NCBI GenBank assembly: GCA_019739215.1
Contig: JAHHDR010000017.1
Coordinates: 1-64,000, forward strand
Direction: 5' to 3'
Source: Rhizobium sp.
GTDB lineage: Bacteria > Pseudomonadota > Alphaproteobacteria > Rhizobiales > Rhizobiaceae
Length of the DNA stretch: 64,000 bases
In this document: in pieces, positions 1-10,471 of the stretch
Numbering within the stretch: position 1 is the first letter of the stretch
Layout of the letters: each line of letters begins with the position of its first letter
Translations under genes and position numbers: made by a program
The notes under the pieces: model-generated
The model's database searches: none
What the model was told of the DNA's origin: nothing
Seen by the model: the letters and a program-made list of their open reading frames with translations, nothing else

Positions 1-838
1 GGATAGAGGCCTAGCAATGGCGCGACGGCGAGCCAGGCGAAAACTGATAGACTCCGGAAACGGTAGAGGACGCTGGGCGCCGATATCCTTTATCTGTTCA
101 TAGGGATTGGGGAATGCGCGGTAGAGAAAGGACGACCGCAATCATGGAGGCGGAGTATTTCGAGAGCTTGCTTTCAGAAACCGTGTAGCTGGGCCAGGTC
201 GAAACAGGGGACAATCCGACGCAGGAATTCTCGTGCCGCTGCGATGTAGCCGCCCAGAAATGCCAGTGGACGCGACCAGTGGACAATTTGCTCCGCGAAA
301 ACGCAGCGGACGTCTGAGGTTTCGGTACCAAGTCCCGCCGACGAAGATCAGAAGGTCCCATGAAACGCCGGCCCTTGGTGCTGGCCCGACGAGATGGGCA
401 ACGCTCATGGTCGCGACAACGAAATCCCATAAACGAAAGAAAGCCAAAGCAGGCGCCCGGTAGCGAGCAGCCGCAGATTGCTGCGCAGCTTAAAAAAATC
501 CGGGGGGCTTCTGCAGCAGCGCCTGAATTTTTGTCGTCCCGTTGTTTCCGCTGCGAGGCTGCAGACCAATCCACCTCTGTGTCGGGGAATATCGGAAATG
601 TACTTGGGACTTCACGAATTCGAATGTGGGATTATTGTCGTATCTCCCGGCGCCCCCGTCCGCCGCAAACGCGCGCATGTGGCACGGCAAAGGGACTGCT
701 CGTAGTCCAGTATCAATCTCAGCCCTTCGGAAGCGTAATCTCGTGGGCTGCGTAGATGATCATCAGCGGAGGCAGGAAAACCCGAGTAATGCCGCAAGTA
801 CGACCGCGTACCAATTCTCATACAGGTAGAAAAAGCAT
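1..838 (-). pseudogene. Mirror copy (partial, error-rich) of the multipass membrane protein gene
   Basis: Low-quality mirror of the gene at 13563-15057, cut off by the window start. Coding pieces such as those around 98-574 lie in several frames because of inserted bases. The start codon corresponds to 836-838. No independent gene is implied. Confidence 0.85.
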
Positions 839-948
839 GTTCGATCCCCCTTGATTAAAAGGAGATTGAGACAAACCTTTAGATGAAGTCCCGCAATCGA
901 TCGAATGCGATCTGTGATTGAAAAAAGCAATCCAGAGTAGTGTAATCG

Positions 949-1814
949 TTAGATTGTCCTTCTTCGCCACCACCAGATGCCCCCGCAATCGGCGCCCCGT
1001 CCCTCAAGCCGCACGGTGATGTCGCCGAAATTTCCACGACCTCGAACCCCGCTGCCGCCAGCGTCTTGCGCACATAGGACTCCGAGTGTGCGAAGCGCTG
1101 GTGCGGTCCGACCATGAAGTCCGCGATCGGCAAAAGGTCTTCTCGGGCAGCGTTTTCGGACGAAAAACAGGACATACCCGCCCGGCTCGAGATTGTCCGG
1201 CGACGCCCGAAGAAACAGTTTCCTCGAGAAAGCCGACATAGGGCCAGCACGTCGGTCCGCCGTCACGACATCGAATGGGGCCATCCTCGTTGTCCCTCGA
1301 GGAAGTCGGCGGCTTCGGCGACATAGAGGCGTCTCGTAGAGATCCTTCTCATGGGCGATCTCGGACCATGTTTCTCGGAGAGATCGAGGGCCGACCATCT
1401 CGTCGCAGATGGTCGCGCAGGGGCGCCGCCCGTCAGGCCCGTGGCCGCAGCCCGAGGTCGAGAAGCTTCTTGAAGGGGCCAAGCTCAAGGGCCTGGATGC
1501 GTTTCGCGGGACCATCAGCGGCACGCAATATTCCAGCTGGTCGACGAGAATGGATTCGAAGGCCTCGGCATGCTGGTCGAAACAGCGTCCTCGACATAGG
1601 CATCCGGCGGCCTTGGGCGGGGTGGTCGCCCAGGACCCATCGAGGCAATGCGCACGGCAGCGCCGCCATGGGTCCTCGGGGGTCGAGTGCCAGCACCTTC
1701 TGATAGGCCTGTGCGGCCTTGTCGAAGTCACCGGCTTTTTTCGAAGCGTGAGGCGCCCTCGTTATAGGCAGCGGGCCAGCGCCGTTTTCGTCGATCTTCT
1801 TTTTTCTTCGCCAT
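949..1814 (-). pseudogene. Mirror copy (frameshifted) of the TPR-methyltransferase gene
   Basis: Raw-quality mirror of 12631-13455. Start (1812-1814) and stop (949-951) can be matched, but the copy is 41 bases longer than the intact gene and is broken in every frame. This is an apparent sequencing or assembly defect. Confidence 0.85.
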
Positions 1815-1878
1815 GGCGCCTGCAGTATCCCACCGGTTTTGGGCGGTCATAAGCGGGCAGGGCGGCGAATGCAATCGG

Positions 1879-2158
1879 TCAATGCAGGATGAAGTCACCC
1901 TTGAAGCGTGGCGCCACTCCGTCGGTGTGATTCAGCCCTTTGATGCACGTAGCGGACCGAATGCAGCGGCCCCCTCGATTCTTCTCCTTCCAGAATTTCA
2001 GAAAGGATGTCATCTCGGGAAAACTCCGGCGCCCAGATCGTAATGCTGCCAGACGAATGTCTGGAGAAGGGAAGGGTGGATCGGGGATTCGGTAGAGGAT
2101 TTTCGGCGGTGGGTCCAGGACCATAGCCCTTGAGTCGCATTTCCATTTCATTCGTCAT
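1879..2158 (-). pseudogene. Mirror copy (frameshifted) of usg
   Basis: Raw-quality mirror of the Usg gene at 12302-12568. It has extra bases such as in the GGTCCTGGACCC segment, where the intact copy reads GGTCTGACC. It is 13 bases longer than the intact gene and frameshifted. Confidence 0.85.
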
Positions 2159-2260
2159 GGCAACCTCGCTTGGTTGTTGCGTCAACATGACAATGAAAAC
2201 GACAGGAAGCTTAACCGGGCGTTAAACTATGAATGCGACATATGGCCCCGGTTGTTCTTT

Positions 2261-3124
2261 CTAGCGAACCAGGTGGGCGTGTCAGCCGCCTCTCGAGCAG
2301 GTTTCCAGACATTGCGCAGCAGTTTCCCACGATCGCGAGATAGAGCACGGCTGCCCAGGACATACATCTGGAAGTCGAAACGTGCGGGAATAGGCATATT
2401 TGGTCTCGCCCAATCAGGTCGAAGACCGTGACGATCGAGGACGATCGCCGAGCCCTTGATCATCAGGATGAATTTTCATTTGCCATAGGGGCCGGAGTGC
2501 CACCATCAGCGCCTGCGGCATGATGACCCTGATGAAGGTGGGCGCGGTATGAATGCCGAGCGCCTTGGCCGCCTCTGCCTGGCCCCGCGGCCACGCTCTC
2601 GATTGCGCCGCGCAGGATTTCGGCCTGATAGGCGGCGGTGTTGAGGGACGAAGGCGAGCAGCGCGCAATAATAAGCCTCCCTGAAGAACCACCACAGTCC
2701 CGACGGATTCGAATTCAGCCCGGAGGTTTGCCGAGGACCGTAATAGATCAGGAAGACCTGCATGATCAGCGGGCGTGGCCGCGAAAAAGGTAGATATAGC
2801 CGGATGCTGCCGTGGCAATGATCGATGGACTGGCTCATGCGGGCATAGGCCAGCGGCAGGGGACAGGATCGCGCCGATCACGATCGAGGTCCCGACGAGC
2901 TCGAGCGTCCAGCAACAGGCCCCCACAGGCATCCTGATGCCCGTACCGGTTTGAAACTTGGCGACATCGAATTCCGTGATGGACCATGTTGACGATCCCC
3001 ACGAAGAGCGCCAGCCACAGGGCCATGAACACGATTGCCGGCGATCCGCGCGGGGGTGAAGCGGGCGGGGGCGGTGCGGGGTGGCGGCGCCTGGGGTGGG
3101 GATCATCGCCGAAGCAATGCTCAT
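2261..3124 (-). pseudogene. Mirror copy of broken ABC permease 2
   Basis: Mirror of 11339-12202, apparently base-identical with the same set of frame-disrupting indels. See the right-arm entry for the protein. Confidence 0.85.
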
Positions 3125-3991
3125 CGTCTTACCTCCGCGCGGCGTGCCTTGGTCTCGATCCAGTTGAAAACGAAGGAGGACAAAATCGCCAGGACCAGGA
3201 ACATCAGGCAGGCCATGCCATAGAACAGGAACGGGTCCTTGGTGACCTTGGCGGCAATGTTGGCCTGTCGAAGAATATCGGGCAGACCGATGGCGGAAAC
3301 CAGGGCGGTGTCCTTGAGCAGTATCATCCAGAGATTGCCGAGGCCGGGCAGTGCCACGCGGACGAGTTGCGGCAGGATGATGAGCCGCATCGTCTGGCCC
3401 TTTGTCAGGCCGATGGCAAAGCCGCCCTCGTACTGGCCCTTCGGAATGGCTTTGAAGGCCGATTGGAGAACCTCAGCGCAATAGGCCGAGAACACGACGC
3501 CGATTGCTACCATGCCGGCAACGAAGGGATTGATCTCGATCGTGCCACCCGAACCAAAGGGCGCCAATGCCTGGCCGAGAACGATCGGCAGGCCGTAATA
3601 GATGATGAACAGGGTGAGCAGTTCCGGCAGGCCGCGAAACAGCGTCGTGTATATGTCGGCGGCCGTGCGCAGAAAGCTCTCTTCGGACTGCTTGGCAAGG
3701 GCGATGAAGAAGCCGACGATCAGGCCGAGGGGCAGGGTGCAGAGCGCGAGGCTGGCCGTCACGTAGAAGCCGCTTGCGAGGTCGTCGCCCCAACCTGTGT
3801 CGCCGCAGGAGAGTATCGTATTGCCGAGAAAGATCTTGAAAAACGCCGACCGGACCGCAAAGCGGGTCGATGGTGGAAAGCACGGGCTGAACCAGCGCCC
3901 AGACGCCGCTGGCGAGCCAGCCGATCGCGTCCCAGAGTGGTGCCAGTAATGACGTCTGAGCCTCCGCCTGAGCGGTGACGTCGGTCTCCAT
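3121..3991 (-). pseudogene. Mirror copy of ABC permease 1 (one homopolymer frameshift)
   Basis: Identical mirror of 10472-11342, including the frameshifting base run, here at 3839-3843 (AAAAA on this strand). Confidence 0.85.
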
Positions 3992-4035
3992 GCTTTCCCC
4001 CGTCCTGTTTGCCGGACTTCACTTCCTACTTCGAA

Positions 4036-4067
4036 CAAAAACGGCGGGAGGGCAACCCTCCCGCCGT
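4036..4067 (-). terminator. Mirror copy of the binding-protein attenuator hairpin
   Basis: Mirror of the hairpin at 10396-10427; same sequence on the opposite strand. Confidence 0.7.
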
Positions 4068-4093
4068 CATATTCACCCGATATCGCGACCTGA

Positions 4094-4873
4094 TCAGCCG
4101 CCGTAGACGTCGAAATCAAAATACTTGTCGTTGATTTCCTTGTACTTGCCGTTGGCGCGGATCGCTTTGATCGCGGTGTTGAACTTTTCGCGCAGCGCGT
4201 CCTCGCCCTTGCGGATGGCAATGCCGGCGCCGACACCGTTGATGACCGGATCGGGAGTCAGGGCCCCGAGGATCTTGCAGCACTCGCCGTCCTTGCTCTT
4301 CACCCAGTCCGAAAGCACGACGACGTCGTCGATGACGCCATCGATGCGACCGTTGATCAGGTCGAGCTTATATTCTTCCGAGGTCGGGTAGAGCTTCAGC
4401 TCGGACGTCTTGAAATGCGCCTCGGCATAGTTGGAATGCGTGGTGGAGCCCTGCGCACCCAGCGTCTTGCCGTCGAGGCCGGCTTCGGTCGCTTCGGTCA
4501 GTGTTGAGTCCTTGGCGACAGCGATCGCCGGTCCGGTGTTGTAATATTTGTCGGTAAAGTCCACCTTCTCCTTGCGCTCGTCGGTGATCGACATAGAGGC
4601 GATGATGGCGTCGAACTTCTTGGCCTGCAGCGCCGGGATGATGCCGTCCCAATCCTGGGTCACGAAGGTGCACTCGGTCTTCATTTCTTCGCACAGAGCC
4701 TTGGCGATATCGATGTCGAAACCGGTCAGCGAGCCGTCGGCCTGGAGATTGTTGAAGGGCGGGTAGGCGCCTTCGGTGCCGATGACGAGCTTGTCGGCGG
4801 CGATAGCTGCGCCCGAAAGCGCGCTGAAGACGGTGACGGCGGCGGCAATGGCGAGACGTTTTGTCAGTCGCAT
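4094..4873 (-). CDS. Mirror copy of amino acid ABC binding protein gene
   Basis: Identical mirror of 9590-10369 and intact, but it lies in the duplicated left arm and is probably not a second gene. Confidence 0.8.
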   Translation of the reverse strand: MRLTKRLAIAAAVTVFSALSGAAIAADKLVIGTEGAYPPFNNLQADGSLTGFDIDIAKALCEEMKTECTFVTQDWDGIIPALQAKKFDAIIASMSITDERKEKVDFTDKYYNTGPAIAVAKDSTLTEATEAGLDGKTLGAQGSTTHSNYAEAHFKTSELKLYPTSEEYKLDLINGRIDGVIDDVVVLSDWVKSKDGECCKILGALTPDPVINGVGAGIAIRKGEDALREKFNTAIKAIRANGKYKEINDKYFDFDVYGG

Positions 4874-5198
4874 GGATTTTTCCCCTTGTTCGGTTCCGTG
4901 CCCGTTTTTTGTTTTGCTGCGGACACGGGGTCATGCATTGCGGGGGAGTGGCCCCGCACCCCGCGATATTCGTACGGTTCCGGGCGGAAAAGCAACAGGA
5001 AAGACGAGTTTGAAGCCAGGCGCCCGTCGAGCCCTCCAACGAATCTGAACCTCAGGTGAAGCGCGGGTTCAGGCCTGGTAAAGACGGAACCAAATAGAAA
5101 TCGCACCGTTCCATGCGGCCGGAACCACAAAATAGCCCTCAAATTGGGCAGGGTCTGGCGCGGGATTCGAAATGAAAAGTCTAGAGAGGACGCCACCC

Positions 5199-7194
5199 AT
5201 GGCAATCAACAAACGGCTTCTGGCCACCGCCGCAATTCCCTTCCTGGCAATTGCCGGCGCTGGACTGCCAGCCTTCGCGGCAGTCATGAGGCCTGCAGCA
5301 GCCATCGAGGCTCAGAGCCCGATCATCGCCGTCCAGAGCGAAGAGGAACTGCTGCCTCGGAAGCAGCGCAAGCGCGACAACCAGCAGGCGTCAGACCCTG
5401 CCGTCGAGAGCGGTGATGCGGCGGCGGAAGAGCCTGTCCGCAAGAATCGCAAACAGCGCCAGCAGGCCGAAGAGCAGCAGCAGATGGACGAAGCACAGCC
5501 TTCGGACAACGCGGAGGCGGTTGAGGAGCCTGTGCGCAAGAACCGCAAACAGCGCCAGCAGGCTGAAGAACAGCAGCAGATGGACGAAGCGCAGCCTTCT
5601 GACAATGCCGAGGCCGTCGAGGAGCCTGTCCGCAAGAAACGCAAACAGCGCCAGCAGGCCGAAGAGCAACAGACGGAGGAGGTCCAGCCTTCCGACAATG
5701 CCGAAGCCGTCGAGGAGCCCGTTCGCAAGAAGCGCAAGAACCAGCAGCAGGCCGAGGACCAGCAGCAGGCCGATCCCGCCCAGGTGAGCGACGAGGACAT
5801 CGTCAACCAGAGCCGGAAGCGAAAGAATCGCGAGCAGGCCAACGAAGAGCAGCAGGCGGATGAGGCCCAGCCCTCGGACAATGCCGAAGCCGTCGAGGAG
5901 CCCGTTCGCAAGAAGCGCAAGGACCAGCAGCAGGCCGAGGACCAGCAGCAGGCCGATCCGGCCGACGTCAGCGACGAGGACATCGTCAACCAGAGCAGAA
6001 AGCGGAAGAATCGCAATCAGGCTGAAGCCGAAACCCCCGAGGTGATGGAGAAGCGCGAGGAGATCGCGAAGGATCCGTCAAAGACCACGGACACGGTCGT
6101 CCTGCCGGTCGAAAACGGGGCTGCCGTCCTTGATTCGGACAAGGATGCCGACAATGGCGGCGCCAATCGCGAGCGTCGCAAGCGTCAGCGCGAACAGGTG
6201 GAAGAGGTCCGCGTGCCAAGGTCAGACAGGGATTCCCAGAAGGTCGATGTCGACATCAAGATCAGGCCCGTCATCGAGTTGAAGGGTGATCGGGTCGACG
6301 ACTTCCGCGGCTATCGCCGTCCAGAAGGCAAGGTCATCGGCAAGGGCGATGACGTCAGGGTCGTGTTCGATCTCGACGGCCGGATCGTGATCCGGAGCGA
6401 CGACCGCGACCGGATCGGCCGCGACGAGCGCATCCGGTACGAACGGCTCCGCGACGACCGCATCAAGGAGATCATCGTTCGGCCGAACGGCGATCGTATC
6501 GTGACGATCCGCAATCGCTGGGGCGAAATCATCCGTCGCTCGCGCATCGACAACCGCGATGTCGAGATTGTGCTGTTCTATTCGCCTGAACTCGAGCGCG
6601 GGGGCAACCGGCTCTTCCTGCGCGATCCCGGCGACGAATTGCCGCCGATGCGTCTGCGCGTGCCGATCGACGACTACATCATCGATGTGTCGAGCAATCG
6701 CGATCGTGAATATGACTATGAGGAGTTCCTCGCCAAGCCCCCGGTCGAGCAGGTTGAGCGAGTCTATTCTGTCGAGGAGGTGAAGTACTCGGCACGTATC
6801 CGAGACAAGGTGCGCCGTATCGACCTTGATACGATCACCTTCGAGACGGGCAGCGCCGAGATCGACCGAGAGCAGGCATCCACGCTGCGGGAGGTCGCCC
6901 AGGCGATCGGTGATATTCTTGAGCGTGATCCCGGGGAAACCTTCCTGATCGAAGGCCATACCGATGCGGTCGGGTCCGACGAGTCCAACCTGGTCCTGTC
7001 GGACGAGCGTGCCGAGTCGGTGGCCAGCATCCTGTCGGAACTCTTTGACATTCCGGCTGAAAATCTGACGACGCAGGGTTACGGCGAGCGGTACCTGAAG
7101 ATCGATACGGACGGGGCGCAGCGCGAAAAATCGTCGTGTCACGATTCGCCGGATCACGCCGCTAGTGCGGCCGGCGGAAGTCTCCGAGAACTGA
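5199..7194 (+). CDS. Mirror copy of the OmpA-family gene
   Basis: Mirror of 7269-9264, with the same extra A in the run 7126-7130. Removing one A restores the normal OmpA C-terminus and a stop at 7192-7194. As written, the frame reads past the true stop into the palindrome centre and ends at 7301. Confidence 0.8.
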
Positions 7195-7210
7195 TCGTCT
7201 CCAATCCCGA

Positions 7211-7252
7211 TACGAAGAGGCCCGCCGGCGTTCGCCGGCGGGCCTCTTCGTA
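7211..7252. terminator. GC-rich hairpin at the palindrome centre; probable OmpA terminator
   Basis: Stem halves ending gcccgccggcg and starting cgccggcgggc flank a TT loop at 7231-7232. It begins about 17 bases past the corrected OmpA stop codon (7269-7271 on the minus strand). A strong stem with a CTCTT-type 3' side is typical of an intrinsic terminator. The palindrome extends outward from this hairpin, which suggests the fold-back was primed there. The natural stem length cannot be told apart from the artefactual extension. Confidence 0.6.
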
Positions 7253-7268
7253 TCGGGATTGGAGACGA

Positions 7269-9264
7269 TCAGTTCTCGGAGACTTCCGCCGGCCGCACTA
7301 GCGGCGTGATCCGGCGAATCGTGACACGACGATTTTTCGCGCTGCGCCCCGTCCGTATCGATCTTCAGGTACCGCTCGCCGTAACCCTGCGTCGTCAGAT
7401 TTTCAGCCGGAATGTCAAAGAGTTCCGACAGGATGCTGGCCACCGACTCGGCACGCTCGTCCGACAGGACCAGGTTGGACTCGTCGGACCCGACCGCATC
7501 GGTATGGCCTTCGATCAGGAAGGTTTCCCCGGGATCACGCTCAAGAATATCACCGATCGCCTGGGCGACCTCCCGCAGCGTGGATGCCTGCTCTCGGTCG
7601 ATCTCGGCGCTGCCCGTCTCGAAGGTGATCGTATCAAGGTCGATACGGCGCACCTTGTCTCGGATACGTGCCGAGTACTTCACCTCCTCGACAGAATAGA
7701 CTCGCTCAACCTGCTCGACCGGGGGCTTGGCGAGGAACTCCTCATAGTCATATTCACGATCGCGATTGCTCGACACATCGATGATGTAGTCGTCGATCGG
7801 CACGCGCAGACGCATCGGCGGCAATTCGTCGCCGGGATCGCGCAGGAAGAGCCGGTTGCCCCCGCGCTCGAGTTCAGGCGAATAGAACAGCACAATCTCG
7901 ACATCGCGGTTGTCGATGCGCGAGCGACGGATGATTTCGCCCCAGCGATTGCGGATCGTCACGATACGATCGCCGTTCGGCCGAACGATGATCTCCTTGA
8001 TGCGGTCGTCGCGGAGCCGTTCGTACCGGATGCGCTCGTCGCGGCCGATCCGGTCGCGGTCGTCGCTCCGGATCACGATCCGGCCGTCGAGATCGAACAC
8101 GACCCTGACGTCATCGCCCTTGCCGATGACCTTGCCTTCTGGACGGCGATAGCCGCGGAAGTCGTCGACCCGATCACCCTTCAACTCGATGACGGGCCTG
8201 ATCTTGATGTCGACATCGACCTTCTGGGAATCCCTGTCTGACCTTGGCACGCGGACCTCTTCCACCTGTTCGCGCTGACGCTTGCGACGCTCGCGATTGG
8301 CGCCGCCATTGTCGGCATCCTTGTCCGAATCAAGGACGGCAGCCCCGTTTTCGACCGGCAGGACGACCGTGTCCGTGGTCTTTGACGGATCCTTCGCGAT
8401 CTCCTCGCGCTTCTCCATCACCTCGGGGGTTTCGGCTTCAGCCTGATTGCGATTCTTCCGCTTTCTGCTCTGGTTGACGATGTCCTCGTCGCTGACGTCG
8501 GCCGGATCGGCCTGCTGCTGGTCCTCGGCCTGCTGCTGGTCCTTGCGCTTCTTGCGAACGGGCTCCTCGACGGCTTCGGCATTGTCCGAGGGCTGGGCCT
8601 CATCCGCCTGCTGCTCTTCGTTGGCCTGCTCGCGATTCTTTCGCTTCCGGCTCTGGTTGACGATGTCCTCGTCGCTCACCTGGGCGGGATCGGCCTGCTG
8701 CTGGTCCTCGGCCTGCTGCTGGTTCTTGCGCTTCTTGCGAACGGGCTCCTCGACGGCTTCGGCATTGTCGGAAGGCTGGACCTCCTCCGTCTGTTGCTCT
8801 TCGGCCTGCTGGCGCTGTTTGCGTTTCTTGCGGACAGGCTCCTCGACGGCCTCGGCATTGTCAGAAGGCTGCGCTTCGTCCATCTGCTGCTGTTCTTCAG
8901 CCTGCTGGCGCTGTTTGCGGTTCTTGCGCACAGGCTCCTCAACCGCCTCCGCGTTGTCCGAAGGCTGTGCTTCGTCCATCTGCTGCTGCTCTTCGGCCTG
9001 CTGGCGCTGTTTGCGATTCTTGCGGACAGGCTCTTCCGCCGCCGCATCACCGCTCTCGACGGCAGGGTCTGACGCCTGCTGGTTGTCGCGCTTGCGCTGC
9101 TTCCGAGGCAGCAGTTCCTCTTCGCTCTGGACGGCGATGATCGGGCTCTGAGCCTCGATGGCTGCTGCAGGCCTCATGACTGCCGCGAAGGCTGGCAGTC
9201 CAGCGCCGGCAATTGCCAGGAAGGGAATTGCGGCGGTGGCCAGAAGCCGTTTGTTGATTGCCAT
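7269..9264 (-). CDS. OmpA-family outer membrane/peptidoglycan-tether protein with charged tandem repeats
   Basis: About 664 residues once one base is removed from the T run at 7333-7337 (AAAAA in the coding strand). Without that fix the frame runs on to 7162. The chosen start gives MAINKRLLA and a signal peptide to about residue 27 (cleavage near AFA). An upstream in-frame ATG at 9291 is less likely. Residues about 70-290 hold five imperfect repeats with the core SDNAEAVEEPVRKKRK, followed by Q/E-rich stretches, and two copies of SDEDIVNQSRKRKN. A basic/acidic beta-rich middle follows. The C-terminal OmpA domain has ITFETGSAEID, EGHTDAVGS and the restored QRENRRVTIRR end, which binds diaminopimelate peptidoglycan. 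It is divergent from the amino acid importer. Its cell-envelope anchoring role is inferred from the family. Confidence 0.85.
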
Positions 9265-9589
9265 GGGTGGCGTCCTCTCTAGACTTTTCATTTCGAATCC
9301 CGCGCCAGACCCTGCCCAATTTGAGGGCTATTTTGTGGTTCCGGCCGCATGGAACGGTGCGATTTCTATTTGGTTCCGTCTTTACCAGGCCTGAACCCGC
9401 GCTTCACCTGAGGTTCAGATTCGTTGGAGGGCTCGACGGGCGCCTGGCTTCAAACTCGTCTTTCCTGTTGCTTTTCCGCCCGGAACCGTACGAATATCGC
9501 GGGGTGCGGGGCCACTCCCCCGCAATGCATGACCCCGTGTCCGCAGCAAAACAAAAAACGGGCACGGAACCGAACAAGGGGAAAAATCC
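9265..9589. promoter_or_regulatory. Divergent intergenic region (OmpA-family gene / ABC importer)
   Basis: 325 bases with no convincing ORF. It must carry both divergent promoters. On the plus strand TTGCTT (9468-9473) and GAATAT (9492-9497) with an 18-base spacer are a plausible sigma-70 type promoter, about 90 bases before the binding-protein start. I see no clear minus-strand -10/-35 pair. AAGGGGA before the 9590 ATG and GAGAGGA before the 9264 start serve as ribosome binding sites. Confidence 0.4.
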
Positions 9590-10369
9590 ATGCGACTGAC
9601 AAAACGTCTCGCCATTGCCGCCGCCGTCACCGTCTTCAGCGCGCTTTCGGGCGCAGCTATCGCCGCCGACAAGCTCGTCATCGGCACCGAAGGCGCCTAC
9701 CCGCCCTTCAACAATCTCCAGGCCGACGGCTCGCTGACCGGTTTCGACATCGATATCGCCAAGGCTCTGTGCGAAGAAATGAAGACCGAGTGCACCTTCG
9801 TGACCCAGGATTGGGACGGCATCATCCCGGCGCTGCAGGCCAAGAAGTTCGACGCCATCATCGCCTCTATGTCGATCACCGACGAGCGCAAGGAGAAGGT
9901 GGACTTTACCGACAAATATTACAACACCGGACCGGCGATCGCTGTCGCCAAGGACTCAACACTGACCGAAGCGACCGAAGCCGGCCTCGACGGCAAGACG
10001 CTGGGTGCGCAGGGCTCCACCACGCATTCCAACTATGCCGAGGCGCATTTCAAGACGTCCGAGCTGAAGCTCTACCCGACCTCGGAAGAATATAAGCTCG
10101 ACCTGATCAACGGTCGCATCGATGGCGTCATCGACGACGTCGTCGTGCTTTCGGACTGGGTGAAGAGCAAGGACGGCGAGTGCTGCAAGATCCTCGGGGC
10201 CCTGACTCCCGATCCGGTCATCAACGGTGTCGGCGCCGGCATTGCCATCCGCAAGGGCGAGGACGCGCTGCGCGAAAAGTTCAACACCGCGATCAAAGCG
10301 ATCCGCGCCAACGGCAAGTACAAGGAAATCAACGACAAGTATTTTGATTTCGACGTCTACGGCGGCTGA
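9590..10369 (+). CDS. Polar amino acid ABC transporter, periplasmic binding protein (Lys/Arg/Orn or His type)
   Basis: 259 residues. Signal peptide about 1-25 ending AAIAA before DKLVIGTEG. The body is a family 3 solute-binding protein (HisJ/ArgT/AapJ-like): GAYPPFN, LTGFDIDIAKALCEE, AIIASMSIT, a GAQGST segment and GRIDGVIDD are the usual ligand-pocket and hinge motifs. It captures a polar amino acid in the periplasm for the two permeases that follow. A terminator-like hairpin separates it from the first permease, a usual way to make more binding protein than membrane subunits. The exact ligand cannot be told from sequence. Confidence 0.92.
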   Translation: MRLTKRLAIAAAVTVFSALSGAAIAADKLVIGTEGAYPPFNNLQADGSLTGFDIDIAKALCEEMKTECTFVTQDWDGIIPALQAKKFDAIIASMSITDERKEKVDFTDKYYNTGPAIAVAKDSTLTEATEAGLDGKTLGAQGSTTHSNYAEAHFKTSELKLYPTSEEYKLDLINGRIDGVIDDVVVLSDWVKSKDGECCKILGALTPDPVINGVGAGIAIRKGEDALREKFNTAIKAIRANGKYKEINDKYFDFDVYGG

Positions 10370-10395
10370 TCAGGTCGCGATATCGGGTGAATATG

Positions 10396-10427
10396 ACGGC
10401 GGGAGGGTTGCCCTCCCGCCGTTTTTG
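10396..10427 (+). terminator. Intergenic hairpin with T tract between binding protein and permease 1
   Basis: Perfect 12-bp stem (acggcgggaggg / ccctcccgccgt) with a 3-base loop followed by TTTTT. It lies 27 bases after the binding-protein stop and 45 before the permease start. It can act as a partial terminator within the operon. Confidence 0.8.
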
Positions 10428-10471
10428 TTCGAAGTAGGAAGTGAAGTCCGGCAAACAGGACGGGGGAAAGC

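Larger units (their letters stand above)
1..7230. repeat. Left arm of giant inverted repeat (likely artefactual)
   Basis: Reverse complement of 7233-14462. From 2250 to 7230 every gene and ORF boundary pairs with the right arm at coordinate sum 14463, and the translations are identical. From 1 to 2249 the copy has many single-base differences, mostly extra bases: about 2140 right-arm bases are stretched to about 2240 here. Base 1 pairs with about 14363. This outer part looks like uncorrected long-read sequence. Genes in this arm are mirror copies and should not be counted as paralogues. Confidence 0.95.

Noticed and set aside
949..2158. Left-arm methyltransferase and Usg copies as real degraded paralogues
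   Set aside because: Differences are almost only single extra bases in short runs, as in raw long reads, and synonymous-type substitutions expected of true divergence are absent.
6222..8241. Two 311-residue antisense frames opposite the OmpA-family genes
   Set aside because: They are exact complements of the OmpA coding strand with no ribosome site or recognisable domain; high GC and the codon pattern open the antisense frame.
8480..9030. Repeat tract in the OmpA gene as a CRISPR or trinucleotide-repeat array
   Set aside because: The repeats are in frame, imperfect, without unique spacers, and encode a conserved charged peptide unit.
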